This document shows, in pieces, positions 19,422 to 28,047 of a stretch of 64,000 nt of DNA. The stretch's first letter is position 1. Every line of letters begins with the position of its first letter. The translations under genes and the position numbers were made by a program. This DNA comes from Pseudomonadota bacterium (lineage in GTDB: Bacteria > Pseudomonadota > Gammaproteobacteria > JAADHS01): NCBI GenBank assembly GCA_021821045.1, contig JAKACW010000002.1:51034-115033 (forward strand). Direction: 5' to 3'. The notes beneath the pieces are model-generated. The model did no database searches. It was given only the letters and a program-made list of their open reading frames with translations, and had not been told where the DNA came from.

Positions 19422-19432
19422 GGTCATCCACA

Positions 19433-20767
19433 TTAAGTCGATAGCGTTCTTAACAGGTTGCTATAGTCCTCCCGGATCCGATTGTCAGACTCGCGCAACT
19501 CGTGAATCTTGTTGCAAGCGTGCAGTACCGTTGTGTGGTCACGCCCCCCAAAGGCATCGCCGATTTCCGGCAGGCTGTAATTCGTGAGTTCCTTGGATAA
19601 GGTCATGGCCACTTGGCGCGGTCGCGCGACGGAACGATTGCGCCGCTTTGACAACAGGTCCGCGACGCGGATCTTGTAGTAATCCGCCACCGTTTTCTGA
19701 ATGTTGTCCACGGTGACCAGCTTGTCCTGCAAGGCGAGCAAATCCTTAAGTGCTTCGCGGGCGAAGTCCAACGAAATCGTCTTGTGCGTAAATCGGGCAT
19801 TGGCGATGACACGCCGCAGGGCGCCTTCGAGTTCTCGCACATTGGAACGAATTCGCTTGCCTATGAAAAATGCGACCTCATTGGGCAGGTCAACCTTCGC
19901 CTGCGCGGCCTTGGACATGAGAATCGCAACGCGCGTCTCCAACTCCGGCGGCTCGATGCACACCGTCAAGCCCCAACCAAAGCGCGATTTGAGCCGCTCC
20001 TCCAGGCCATCAATCTCCTTGGGGTAGCGATCACAGGTCATGATGACTTGCTGCTGACCCTCGAGCAGTGCATTGAAGGTGTGGAAGAACTCCTCCTGGC
20101 TGCGCTCCTTTCCGGCGAAGAACTGGATGTCGTCGATCAACAGGGCGTCGACGGAGCGATAGAAGCGCTTGAATTCATTGATGGCGTTGTGCTGCAGCGC
20201 TTTAACCATGTCCCCGACAAAACGCTCGGAATTGAGGTAGACCACCTTTGACGCTGGATTTTGCGTGGCCAGCATGTGGCCAACCGCGTGCATGAGGTGG
20301 GTTTTGCCCAGCCCGACGCCCCCGTAAATGAACAGCGGGTTGTAGGCCTTTCCGGGATTTTCCGCCACCTGCTGCGCGGCGGCGCGGGCCAGCTGATTGG
20401 ATTTGCCTTCGACGAAATTGGCGAATGTGAATTCTTCGTTGAGATTGCTAACGCAGACGGTATCTTGGCTGTCATTGCGTCGGCGAAACGGATTGCGTGC
20501 GGTCGGCGCGCCTTGCGCGCTTTCGCGGCCGCCGATCTCGAGCCGTATACTCGGCGCTTGCCCCGCGCGCAGCCCCGCGATGGTTGCTGAAATTTGCTCG
20601 ATAAACCGATCGTTTACCCGCTCCAGGACGAAACGGTTCGGCGCCAACAGTTGGATTCCACCTTCTGCTTCAACGGCTTGGAGCGGGCGAATCCAGGTGT
20701 TGAATTGCTGGGCCGTCAGTTGAGTCTGCAGCTTTTCCAAACATTGCTGCCATAACGATACATCCAC
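19433..20767 (-). CDS. dnaA: Chromosomal replication initiator protein DnaA
   Basis: 444 residues. GTG 20767 is chosen because AGGAGG lies 7 bases upstream; the in-frame TTG at 20773 is only one base from that site. DnaA is the AAA+ initiator that melts oriC. Domain I begins Ser-Leu-Trp-Gln-Gln-Cys-Leu. Walker A is Gly-Gly-Val-Gly-Leu-Gly-Lys-Thr-His near residue 145, and Walker B Ala-Leu-Leu-Ile-Asp-Asp-Ile-Gln-Phe near 208. The DNA-binding signature [11 protein letters not shown] is near 410. Domain II, the variable linker, is short (about residues 90-110). Divergent from rpmH, with its product's binding sites directly downstream. Confidence 0.98.
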   Translation of the reverse strand: MDVSLWQQCLEKLQTQLTAQQFNTWIRPLQAVEAEGGIQLLAPNRFVLERVNDRFIEQISATIAGLRAGQAPSIRLEIGGRESAQGAPTARNPFRRRNDSQDTVCVSNLNEEFTFANFVEGKSNQLARAAAQQVAENPGKAYNPLFIYGGVGLGKTHLMHAVGHMLATQNPASKVVYLNSERFVGDMVKALQHNAINEFKRFYRSVDALLIDDIQFFAGKERSQEEFFHTFNALLEGQQQVIMTCDRYPKEIDGLEERLKSRFGWGLTVCIEPPELETRVAILMSKAAQAKVDLPNEVAFFIGKRIRSNVRELEGALRRVIANARFTHKTISLDFAREALKDLLALQDKLVTVDNIQKTVADYYKIRVADLLSKRRNRSVARPRQVAMTLSKELTNYSLPEIGDAFGGRDHTTVLHACNKIHELRESDNRIREDYSNLLRTLST

Positions 20768-21060
20768 TGCCAATCCTCCTGACGGTCCTGCTTACTACCG
20801 TCGGTCAACGGCACGCGCGCGCCAGTGCATGGGCGCCGCCGTCTGTCGTCAACCGTTTTGTCCATTTCCGATGCGGCGGCGGACAACCGGAGGTCAACTT
20901 GACCGTACCGGATCGCGCCGCGTCGCACGAAGCTCTTTCGAGCCGAGGGGATGGCTCAGTCTATACGCATTGAGTTCACCGCGCCATAGATTTACAGGAC
21001 AGTCTCAGGTGGTCGACGCCGGCGGCCCCGGCGAACGCAGTCGCCTCGACCCATTTTTGG

Positions 21061-21089
21061 TTGACATTGGATCGGGGGCCGGGTATTTT
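21061..21089 (+). promoter_or_regulatory. Consensus-like sigma-70 promoter for rpmH-rnpA
   Basis: A perfect -35 TTGACA (21061-21066) and a -10 TATTTT (21084-21089) are separated by 17 bases. The start site would leave a leader of about 115 bases before rpmH. This is the main feature of the 445-base divergent region 20768-21212; no dnaA promoter was convincing on the other strand. Confidence 0.75.
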
Positions 21090-21212
21090 ACACGCTCTTT
21101 TTAGGTAAGCCCTTCTTTTTCCCCGACTTACCGAGACGCTTTCTGGACCAAGTTGGCGCTGGAAGGGCGGTTTTTTCGCGCAACGTCGGACGAGGCACAA
21201 GAACGAATAGCT

Positions 21213-21347
21213 ATGAAACGCACTTATCAACCGAGTAACATCAAGCGCAAACGCGTCCACGGATTTCGGGCGCGCATGAAGACGGCGAAGGGTCGCCAAG
21301 TACTCGCTCGTCGCCGGGCCAAGGGTCGCAAGCGGCTCGCGGTTTAG
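21213..21347 (+). CDS. rpmH: 50S ribosomal protein L34
   Basis: 44 residues, the standard size for this very basic protein of the large ribosomal subunit. The N-terminus Met-Lys-Arg-Thr-Tyr-Gln-Pro-Ser-Asn and the run Arg-Val-His-Gly-Phe-Arg-Ala-Arg-Met are diagnostic. The frame extends upstream, but ATG 21213 gives the exact family start. It is followed after 6 bases by rnpA and divergent from dnaA, the classic arrangement. Confidence 0.98.
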   Translation: MKRTYQPSNIKRKRVHGFRARMKTAKGRQVLARRRAKGRKRLAV

Positions 21348-21353
21348 ACGCGG

Positions 21354-21725
21354 TTGCGATCGTTGACCGAACGATTCACTCGCAGCGCTCGGATCAACAA
21401 CGCGCGAGATTACAAGATCGTCTTCGATCAGGCGCGACGTTTTCATTCGCCGTCGCTGACGGTGCTTGTTCGTCGCAACGAGGCGAGTAATGCTCGGCTG
21501 GGGCTCATCGTCTCGCGCAAGTGCGCACGGGCTGCCGTGACGCGAAATCGAATAAAGCGGCTTATCCGCGAGAGTTTTCGTCGCGAGCAGAGCCGGCTGT
21601 GCGGTCTCGATATCGTCGTCATCAGCCGTGCGGCAATAACAAAAAAGACAAACGAAGACGTTTTCAGCGACTTAGCAACCCTGTGGAATCGAATTCAGCC
21701 ATGCGTCGGGTCTTTCTCTACCTAA
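21354..21725 (+). CDS. rnpA: Ribonuclease P protein component
   Basis: 123 residues, the basic protein subunit of RNase P that helps its RNA mature tRNA 5' ends. The RNR motif is present as Ala-Val-Thr-Arg-Asn-Arg-Ile-Lys-Arg-Leu-Ile-Arg-Glu-Ser-Phe-Arg near residues 59-74, with Leu-Gly-Leu-Ile-Val-Ser-Arg-Lys just before. The start is taken as TTG 21354; another TTG is three codons further on. The 3' end overlaps yidD by 25 bases. Confidence 0.95.
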   Translation: MRSLTERFTRSARINNARDYKIVFDQARRFHSPSLTVLVRRNEASNARLGLIVSRKCARAAVTRNRIKRLIRESFRREQSRLCGLDIVVISRAAITKKTNEDVFSDLATLWNRIQPCVGSFST

Positions 21726-21937
21726 TTCGCGGTTACAGGTACTGTATCAGCCCGTTTCTTGGCCAAAACTGTCGTTTTCACCCCTCGTGTTCCCACTACG
21801 CCGAACAAGCTGTCGAGCGTTTTGGAATATTAACAGGCGGCTATCTTACCGCTCGGCGTGTTTGCCGTTGCCACCCCTGGCATCCCGGCGGAGTGGATGA
21901 GGTCCCCGAGAAACAGAACCGATCACCCTATGGATAA
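21701..21937 (+). CDS. yidD: Membrane protein insertion efficiency factor YidD
   Basis: 78 residues. This small inner-membrane-associated protein assists YidC-dependent insertion. Conserved features are Gly-Tyr-Arg-Tyr-Cys-Ile-Ser-Pro-Phe-Leu-Gly-Gln-Asn-Cys-Arg-Phe-His-Pro-Ser-Cys-Ser-His-Tyr-Ala and a later Arg-Cys-His-Pro-Trp-His-Pro-Gly-Gly-Val-Asp. ATG 21701 lies inside rnpA, in a different frame. The stop overlaps the yidC start codon region by 8 bases, so rnpA-yidD-yidC are translationally coupled. Confidence 0.95.
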   Translation: MRRVFLYLIRGYRYCISPFLGQNCRFHPSCSHYAEQAVERFGILTGGYLTARRVCRCHPWHPGGVDEVPEKQNRSPYG

Positions 21938-23600
21938 CACCCGCCTTATTTTATTTCTCGCCCTCTCGATGATCACCCTGCTGTTGTGGGACGCCTGGCA
22001 GCGGGATCAGGCGCCGGTGGCGCCGAGCGAAACGGCATCGGCGATACCGAGCGATGTCGCCGCGACCCAAGCACCCGTCGAACCAAAGGATGCGCCACCC
22101 GCATCCGCGGCGTTGCCGCAAGATGCGCCGGCTGTTCCCGCGGCGAGCACCGCGCCGGCGTCCACGGGCAAACGCGTCACGGTTCGAACCGACATGCTCG
22201 AAGTCGAATTCGACACCGTTGGGGCGGACATCCGGCAGGTCAAACTGTTGGGCTACCCGGTGGTGACGGAGAAATCCAGCAAACCTTTGGTCCTGCTCAG
22301 CGACTCGCAGACGCCCTATTTCGTGGCCCAAACCGGCCTCCTGTCATCCGGCGCCGCGCCTAACCACTACGCCGAATATGAAACCGACGCCGACCGTTAC
22401 ACGTTGGCCGACGCCGCCACCGAACTGCGCGTGCCGTTTCGCTGGCGCGACGCATCCGGCCTCGAGGTGACCAAGTGGTATGTCTTTCGCCGCGGCGATC
22501 ATTTGATCGATGTCGAGTTCGAGGTGAAGAACGGGTCGGCGGCGCCGTGGCAGGGTCGTCAATACCGCCAGTTCCAGCGCTCGAGCGAATCCGGGCCGGG
22601 AACCAGCGCGTTTATTTACACCTATACGGGCGGCGTCATCTATAGCGCGGAAGAGAAATACGAAAAAATCCAATTCGACGACATGGCCGATGAGAACCTC
22701 AACCGCAACGTCACCGGCGGCTGGGTCGCGATGATTCAGCACTACTTCCTCGGCGCATGGGTGCCGGGGCACGAGGAACAAAACAACTTCTACACCAAAG
22801 TCGCCGGGCAGGATCGTTATATCTTGGGCATGGTGTCGGCGGAACAGACCGTCGCGCCGAGCAGTGCAGCCACGTTTTCGACCAAACTCTACGTCGGACC
22901 GAAAGAACAGGACCGTTTGGAGGAGCTCGCGGAAGGGTTGGAACTCACCGTGGACTACGGTTGGTTGACCTTCATATCGAAGCCCCTATTTTGGTTGCTG
23001 CGCGCGATCCACGACGTCGTCAACAACTGGGGTTGGGCGATTGTCATTTTGACGTTGATTATCAAGCTGGTGTTCTTCCCGCTCTCGGCCGCCAGCTATC
23101 GCTCCATGGCGCACATGCGCAAGATGGCGCCGAAAATGACGGCGCTCAAGGAACGCTACGGCGACGACCGCCAGCGTATGAGCCAAGCGATGATGGAGCT
23201 GTACAAGAAGGAAAAAATCAATCCTTTCGGCGGTTGCTTGCCCATCATGGTGCAGATTCCGGTGTTCATCGCGCTGTACTGGGTGTTGTTGGAGAGCGTC
23301 GAACTGCGCCAGGCGCCGTTTATCTTGTGGATCAACGATCTGGCCACCAAGGATCCGTACTACGTGCTGCCGTTGATCATGGGCGCGTCCATGTTCATCC
23401 AACAGAAACTGAACCCGCCGCCGCCGGATCCCGTGCATGCAAAAATCATGATGGCGCTGCCCATCGTGTTCACCTTGTTTTTCGCCTTTTTCCCGGCGGG
23501 TCTGGTGTTGTACTGGGTCGCCAACAACGTGCTTTCGATCGCGCAGCAGTGGTACATCACGCGCAAAATCGAGAACGCCAGCGCGGCCGCCAAGGAGTAA
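21930..23600 (+). CDS. yidC: Membrane protein insertase YidC
   Basis: 556 residues, the long gammaproteobacterial type. It inserts and folds inner-membrane proteins, alone or with Sec; subunits a and c of the ATP synthase encoded downstream are classic clients. The N-terminal anchor (residues about 5-22) is followed by a Pro/Ala-rich linker, the large periplasmic P1 domain (about 75-330), then the conserved insertase core with five hydrophobic segments. The core includes Phe-Phe-Pro-Leu-Ser-Ala-Ala-Ser-Tyr-Arg-Ser-Met and Asn-Pro-Phe-Gly-Gly-Cys-Leu-Pro. The start at ATG 21930 overlaps yidD; the frame is open upstream but unrelated there. Confidence 0.98.
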   Translation: MDNTRLILFLALSMITLLLWDAWQRDQAPVAPSETASAIPSDVAATQAPVEPKDAPPASAALPQDAPAVPAASTAPASTGKRVTVRTDMLEVEFDTVGADIRQVKLLGYPVVTEKSSKPLVLLSDSQTPYFVAQTGLLSSGAAPNHYAEYETDADRYTLADAATELRVPFRWRDASGLEVTKWYVFRRGDHLIDVEFEVKNGSAAPWQGRQYRQFQRSSESGPGTSAFIYTYTGGVIYSAEEKYEKIQFDDMADENLNRNVTGGWVAMIQHYFLGAWVPGHEEQNNFYTKVAGQDRYILGMVSAEQTVAPSSAATFSTKLYVGPKEQDRLEELAEGLELTVDYGWLTFISKPLFWLLRAIHDVVNNWGWAIVILTLIIKLVFFPLSAASYRSMAHMRKMAPKMTALKERYGDDRQRMSQAMMELYKKEKINPFGGCLPIMVQIPVFIALYWVLLESVELRQAPFILWINDLATKDPYYVLPLIMGASMFIQQKLNPPPPDPVHAKIMMALPIVFTLFFAFFPAGLVLYWVANNVLSIAQQWYITRKIENASAAAKE

Positions 23601-23661
23601 GGTCGCGAGAGACCACGATGCCTGAAGCGGTTCACGCTTCTTGATCCGGAGAGAGCGTTTC

Positions 23662-25002
23662 GTGGAGAGTCCCTCAGACACCATCGCCGCGGTGGCCACG
23701 CCGGTTGGGCGGGGCGGCATCGGCGTGGTGCGCGTTTCCGGGCCGAGGGCTTCGGTCATCGCCGAGCGGATCACCGGCCGAACCCTTCGCCCACGCGTTG
23801 CGCATCAAACCCGTTTTTTCGGAGCAGAAGACCAGGAGGTGGATAATGGCCTGGCGATCTTTTTCGCGGCTCCCCGTTCTTTCACCGGCGAGGACGTGCT
23901 CGAACTTCACTGCCATGGCAGCCCCGTGGTGCTGGATATGGTTCTCGAGCGCACCTTGCAGCTCGGTGCCCGTCTCGCTCGACCGGGCGAGTTTTCGGAA
24001 CGCGCATTTCTCAACGATAAACTCGATCTGGCGCAGGCCGAAGCGATTGCCGATTTGATCGAGGCCAAATCGCGTCGTGCCGCTGTCGCGGCGTTGCGTT
24101 CATTGGAGGGCGTTTTTTCGCGGCGAGTCGATTCTCTGATCGAGGCGTTGGTTGCTCTGCGGGTTTTTGTCGAATCGACGTTGGATTTTCCCGATGAGGA
24201 TATCGAGTTCATTTCCCAGGGACGGGTAGCCGAGCAGCTGGATTCTCTTGCTCGGGACATCGCCGTCATCCTCGCCGAGGCCGAGTCCAACGCGCGACTG
24301 CGAGCGGGATTGCGCGTGGTTATCGCCGGCTTGCCCAACGCCGGCAAATCGAGTCTGCTCAATGCGCTGTCGCAGCGCGAGAGCGCGATCGTTACCGACA
24401 TTCCCGGTACCACACGGGACATTATCCGGGAAAACATTTTAATTGACGGCATGCCCATTGAGGTCATCGACACCGCCGGCTTGCGCGACGCAGCAGACAA
24501 AGTCGAAGCCATCGGCATCGATCGGGCGCGCGCCGAGATGGGCAAAGCGGATGTGGTGCTGTTGGTGATCGACAGCAGCGAACCCGAAGATGGACAGTTG
24601 ACGGCGGTGCTACCCAAGCTTCCCGCGGACACGCCCATCGTGTATGTCTATAACAAGATCGACATGCGGGCCGAGCGGGGCAACGCGGCGGGCGATAAGA
24701 TTTTTCTCTCGGCGCTGACGGGCGAGGGCATCGACCTGCTGCGGCAGAAATTGAAAGCCATGTCCGGTTTGCATGATGCGGAAGCGGGCGAGTTCAGCGT
24801 GCGCCGCCGTCATCTCGATGCCTTGCGGCGAGCGCAGCAGGCCGTTGAGCAGGCGAGACACAGCCTCACGCAGGGTTCCGCCCTCGAGCTGAGCGCGGAG
24901 GATCTGCGGGCCGCCCAGCTCGCGCTGGGCGAAATTACCGGTGAGTTCACTAACGAAGATTTGCTGACGCGGATCTTCTCGACGTTCTGCATCGGCAAGT
25001 AG
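23662..25002 (+). CDS. mnmE: tRNA modification GTPase MnmE
   Basis: 446 residues from GTG 23662, chosen because GGAGAG lies 8 bases upstream and the product starts like the family (Asp-Thr-Ile-Ala-Ala-Val-Ala-Thr-Pro). With MnmG it modifies the wobble uridine (position 34) of certain tRNAs. The order is an N-terminal folate-binding domain, a helical domain and an inserted G domain. G1 is Gly-Leu-Pro-Asn-Ala-Gly-Lys-Ser-Ser near 225, the Gly-Thr-Thr-Arg-Asp switch follows, and Asn-Lys-Ile-Asp is G4. The C-terminus Phe-Cys-Ile-Gly-Lys carries the essential cysteine. Its partner gene mnmG is 4 kb further on, separated by the moxR operon. Confidence 0.97.
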   Translation: MESPSDTIAAVATPVGRGGIGVVRVSGPRASVIAERITGRTLRPRVAHQTRFFGAEDQEVDNGLAIFFAAPRSFTGEDVLELHCHGSPVVLDMVLERTLQLGARLARPGEFSERAFLNDKLDLAQAEAIADLIEAKSRRAAVAALRSLEGVFSRRVDSLIEALVALRVFVESTLDFPDEDIEFISQGRVAEQLDSLARDIAVILAEAESNARLRAGLRVVIAGLPNAGKSSLLNALSQRESAIVTDIPGTTRDIIRENILIDGMPIEVIDTAGLRDAADKVEAIGIDRARAEMGKADVVLLVIDSSEPEDGQLTAVLPKLPADTPIVYVYNKIDMRAERGNAAGDKIFLSALTGEGIDLLRQKLKAMSGLHDAEAGEFSVRRRHLDALRRAQQAVEQARHSLTQGSALELSAEDLRAAQLALGEITGEFTNEDLLTRIFSTFCIGK

Positions 25003-25030
25003 CGTTTACCAGGTCATTCGACGCACGCAA

Positions 25031-25055
25031 CCCCAACGGGGCGGGTTAGTCCCGC
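25031..25055. terminator. Possible hairpins between convergent mnmE and the transglutaminase gene
   Basis: CCCC-AAC-GGGG (25031-25041) and GCGGG-TTAGT-CCCGC (25041-25055) are two short perfect hairpins in the 75-base gap between convergent genes. Neither has a T-run, so factor-independent termination is uncertain. Confidence 0.3.
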
Positions 25056-25077
25056 GACCAATGGGTGGACGCGTCTC

Positions 25078-27069
25078 TCACGGTTTAAAGCGATTGATCG
25101 CGTTCCTCAGCGCGCGTACGCTCTCTTGCCGCGCCGCATTGGCGTAGCGTATGTCGATGTAGAGTTGGGTGATCTGGTTTACGTCGCCCGCCCATTCCGG
25201 ATGCATTGTGACGACGCGTTCTGAAAACGCTCGCGGCCCCTCGCTTGGACGCCGCCAAACGCCCTTGCGGCTTAGCTTTCGACAGTAGGCTTTCCATAGC
25301 CGCACGATCGGATCCGGCGATTGGTAGTTGCGCAGCAGGATAAATGCGCCGAACATGCCGAGCAGAGAAAACAGCGCGATGGCCAGGGCGATCACCATGT
25401 CCTTCCATGATTCGATCCCCAGGCCCAGGTTGCTCAAGAACGACCGTTGCTGGGCTTCGTTGTAGTTGAGCACCCATTGGTTCCAACCATTGTTCATCGA
25501 GTCCCAGCCGAAGCGAAATTTTCTAACGAGTTCGCCGAGTTTGCCACCGATCGGCAAGTCAAACGTCACGGCCTCGCCTTGGCGGGACAACGCATTGTTG
25601 ATCGACAATTCGACCCGCTCCGGTGCCACCGCGGCCGTCGGGTCCACCCGAACCCAACCGAACTCATCAAGCCAGACCTCGGCCCAGGCGTGGGCATCTT
25701 TTTGTCTGATGATCAGATAGTCGCCCACCGGATTGAGTTCACCGCCCTGATAGCCCGTCACCACTCGGGCCGGAACGCCCGCCGCGCGCATCAACGTCAC
25801 AAAGCTCGACGAGTAGTGCTCGCAAAATCCTCTGCGCGTGTCGAATAAGAATTTGTCCATGGGATCGGCGGTGAGCAACAACGGCGGCGAAAGTGTGTAG
25901 ATAAACTCTTCCGTGGCGTACATCCGCAGCGCGGCGTCGATGATGGCGGCCTCGTTGTTGAGCTCCGCCCGCCAGCGCCGCCCCAGACGTTGTGTTTCCG
26001 GGTTCACGCCCGCCGGAAGTTGCAGCGCGCGTTGGCGTTCGAGCAGCGAGATTTTTCCTGTTCGATACTCGGTGAAGGAGACCATGTCATAGCGTACGCG
26101 CTGGGTAATGGGTTTGACGGTCTGCAACTGGAAGTCCTTGGTCAGCGCGCTTTCTTGCGGGATCACACCGGGCAAGTCGAGGGCGAACAGCCAGCGTTGG
26201 TTGGACGGCTCCATGGTTACGGTGTACTTAAAAGGTGCGCCAAGAGGCTCAAAGTCGGGCAGCGAGCTGCGCCCTGCCGGCGGTTGTCCGCTGATCGAGG
26301 CTTTCCAACGCTGTCCGTCCGTATGCCACAGCACCGGACCGCGCCAATAGCGCTGCGGGTTCGGCGGCAGCTCGGCATCGAATTTGACCCGGAAAGCGAC
26401 TTCGTCGGAGCCGCTCAAGTTGCTGATCATGCCCGGCGACATTTCTTCGCTCAAACCCGTCGTGCCGCCGCGCGTTTCATCGTGGAGTCCCCAGATCGGG
26501 CCGCCGATCCGCGGAAAGAGGATGAATAGGAAAAGCATGAAAGGCGCGGCTTGCAGCATGAGCCAGCCGGCCGCTTGCAGATTGCTTTTGATCTGCGCCG
26601 CCCCGCCGTGTTCGTGGCGGTTAAGGTCGATCAACGTCGTGGTGATGACCACGACCACCACGAACATATAACCGGCCGTAAGGAGCGACTGAGAATAAAG
26701 AAAGTGGGTGATCACCAAGAAGTAGGCGATCATGATGGTGATGTAAACATCCCGTTCGTTGCTCATCTCCAACAGCTTGACACCCAGCATGGCGATGAGC
26801 AGGGAAATGCCCGCATCACGACCGATAAGCGTGCCCTGGGTGATGTAAACCACGGCAAGTCCCAAACTGGTCAACGCGAAGCGCGATATTTTCGACAGCG
26901 GCTGCCAGCGGTAGATCACCATCATGTAACGCCAAGACAGGAACACCAGGAAAAGCGCGGTGACCAACAAGGGCAGACGGGGCGCGTGGGGCATCACCGC
27001 CATGAGCAACGCGGCGAACAGCCACATCAGGGTGCTGTTGGCGATCGGATAACTCTGCCGCTTTTTCAC
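25078..27069 (-). CDS. TgpA-family membrane transglutaminase-like protein (DUF3488)
   Basis: 663 residues. About six hydrophobic segments lie in residues 10-195 (the DUF3488 part). A periplasmic transglutaminase-like domain follows, with the catalytic triad visible: Cys in Arg-Gly-Phe-Cys-Glu-His-Tyr-Ser-Ser (near 415), His in Asp-Ala-His-Ala-Trp-Ala-Glu (near 460) and Asp in Val-Arg-Val-Asp-Pro-Thr. Another membrane helix near 560-580 precedes a cytoplasmic tail. The P. aeruginosa member TgpA is essential, but its substrate is unclear; no substrate can be inferred here. GTG 27069 overlaps the DUF58 stop (GTGA) with GAGG upstream. Third gene of the moxR-DUF58-tgpA operon. Confidence 0.9.
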   Translation of the reverse strand: MKKRQSYPIANSTLMWLFAALLMAVMPHAPRLPLLVTALFLVFLSWRYMMVIYRWQPLSKISRFALTSLGLAVVYITQGTLIGRDAGISLLIAMLGVKLLEMSNERDVYITIMIAYFLVITHFLYSQSLLTAGYMFVVVVVITTTLIDLNRHEHGGAAQIKSNLQAAGWLMLQAAPFMLFLFILFPRIGGPIWGLHDETRGGTTGLSEEMSPGMISNLSGSDEVAFRVKFDAELPPNPQRYWRGPVLWHTDGQRWKASISGQPPAGRSSLPDFEPLGAPFKYTVTMEPSNQRWLFALDLPGVIPQESALTKDFQLQTVKPITQRVRYDMVSFTEYRTGKISLLERQRALQLPAGVNPETQRLGRRWRAELNNEAAIIDAALRMYATEEFIYTLSPPLLLTADPMDKFLFDTRRGFCEHYSSSFVTLMRAAGVPARVVTGYQGGELNPVGDYLIIRQKDAHAWAEVWLDEFGWVRVDPTAAVAPERVELSINNALSRQGEAVTFDLPIGGKLGELVRKFRFGWDSMNNGWNQWVLNYNEAQQRSFLSNLGLGIESWKDMVIALAIALFSLLGMFGAFILLRNYQSPDPIVRLWKAYCRKLSRKGVWRRPSEGPRAFSERVVTMHPEWAGDVNQITQLYIDIRYANAARQESVRALRNAINRFKP

Positions 27070-28031
27070 GGGACGTCCTCAAAAAGCGCCAATGCTTCCA
27101 GACAACGATGCTTGTGATCCTCGCCGTTGCCTTGTTCGATGACTTGTTTGGGCAGCCGCAACCCATACCGGCAGCCGGCGTCCTCGGCGTCCAAAACCCA
27201 TTTGCACAGTTGGCTCAGCCGCGACTCGGTGTCGGTGCCTTGGAGCATGTCCCAGTCCAGCCAAAGCTCCTGACTTTCGGGACGGCTGAACTGCTTGGTC
27301 ATAATGGGCTGCCCGCGAGCAACGGCTTTCCAGTGAATGTGGCGCGGCGAATCGCCCGAGGCATAGTCGCGAAAGCCGATGAAATCGTCGGTGCCGTGGT
27401 GCTGGTTGCCTTGTTCTGCGCCGACGGATTGGCTGGGCGGCGGCGCGCGATCCAGTCCCTCCGGGCGTGGGTAGACAATGCAAGAGGCTTGGGGATCGAC
27501 ATAGGACCAGGCGCGATACACGCCAATGGGATAGGACGTTTGAATCGTCACCAAGCCAAGGGCATGGCGTCCGCGTCGCGTCGTGGGCACAGCCAACTCC
27601 AGCGCCGTCAGACTGTTCGCGGGAATATCGGCGCGGGTTCCCGATCCGTCGTTGGCGATCAGCTCAACGGCGTAGCGCGGATTGCCGTTGAGGTTGTCGA
27701 CGATCAGGCGAAAGTGCGCCGGTTGGCCGGCGAAGGTCGGGTTGCAGCGCCCCGCGCGCAGCAATAGTCGGTTGATGTTGCGATAGGTGTGATAGGTTGC
27801 GATCAGGGCCACGCCGCCAAGTAGAAACGTGAGCATGAACGCGAGGTTGTTGTTGTAGTTCAGCGCGCCCAGCAACATGATGAACAACGTCGCGCCGAAA
27901 ACCAGGCCGTAATAGGTCGGGAGAATGAAAATCTTGCGTCGGTGCAGTCGGGCTTCGCCCGGCTTGACGTAGCGGCGTTTTAGAAACCGCTCGAACGCGC
28001 CGCTGCGACCGGCCGACGGTTGTTGCGACAC
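27066..28031 (-). CDS. DUF58 domain protein
   Basis: 321 residues from GTG 28031, which has GAGGG 7 bases upstream (an in-frame TTG at 28037 is too close to it). Two membrane helices near residues 40-85 are followed by a beta-rich region. The DUF58 core follows, with Asp-Asp-Phe-Ile-Gly-Phe-Arg-Asp-Tyr-Ala-Ser-Gly-Asp-Ser-Pro-Arg-His-Ile-His-Trp-Lys near 215-235. DUF58 proteins accompany MoxR ATPases and often carry a von Willebrand-like fold; their molecular role is not established. The gene is 16 bases after moxR and overlaps the transglutaminase gene by 4 bases. Confidence 0.9.
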   Translation of the reverse strand: MSQQPSAGRSGAFERFLKRRYVKPGEARLHRRKIFILPTYYGLVFGATLFIMLLGALNYNNNLAFMLTFLLGGVALIATYHTYRNINRLLLRAGRCNPTFAGQPAHFRLIVDNLNGNPRYAVELIANDGSGTRADIPANSLTALELAVPTTRRGRHALGLVTIQTSYPIGVYRAWSYVDPQASCIVYPRPEGLDRAPPPSQSVGAEQGNQHHGTDDFIGFRDYASGDSPRHIHWKAVARGQPIMTKQFSRPESQELWLDWDMLQGTDTESRLSQLCKWVLDAEDAGCRYGLRLPKQVIEQGNGEDHKHRCLEALALFEDVP

Positions 28032-28047
28032 AGGCAATCCCTCTCCA

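Larger units (their letters stand above)
19207..19432. other. Probable chromosomal replication origin (oriC)
   Basis: This 226-base dnaA-dnaN gap contains two perfect DnaA boxes (19367-19375 and 19413-19421), a one-mismatch box TCATCCACA (19424-19432), and two-mismatch boxes near 19333 and 19378. Next to them is a strongly AT-rich stretch at about 19217-19264 that could be the unwinding element. The other gap beside dnaA (20768-21212) shows no DnaA boxes, which favours this one as the origin. The position between dnaA and dnaN is a known oriC location in bacteria. Confidence 0.75.

Noticed and set aside
20768..21212. Second origin between dnaA and rpmH
   Set aside because: No DnaA box and no marked AT-rich unwinding stretch were found; only the rpmH promoter is clear.
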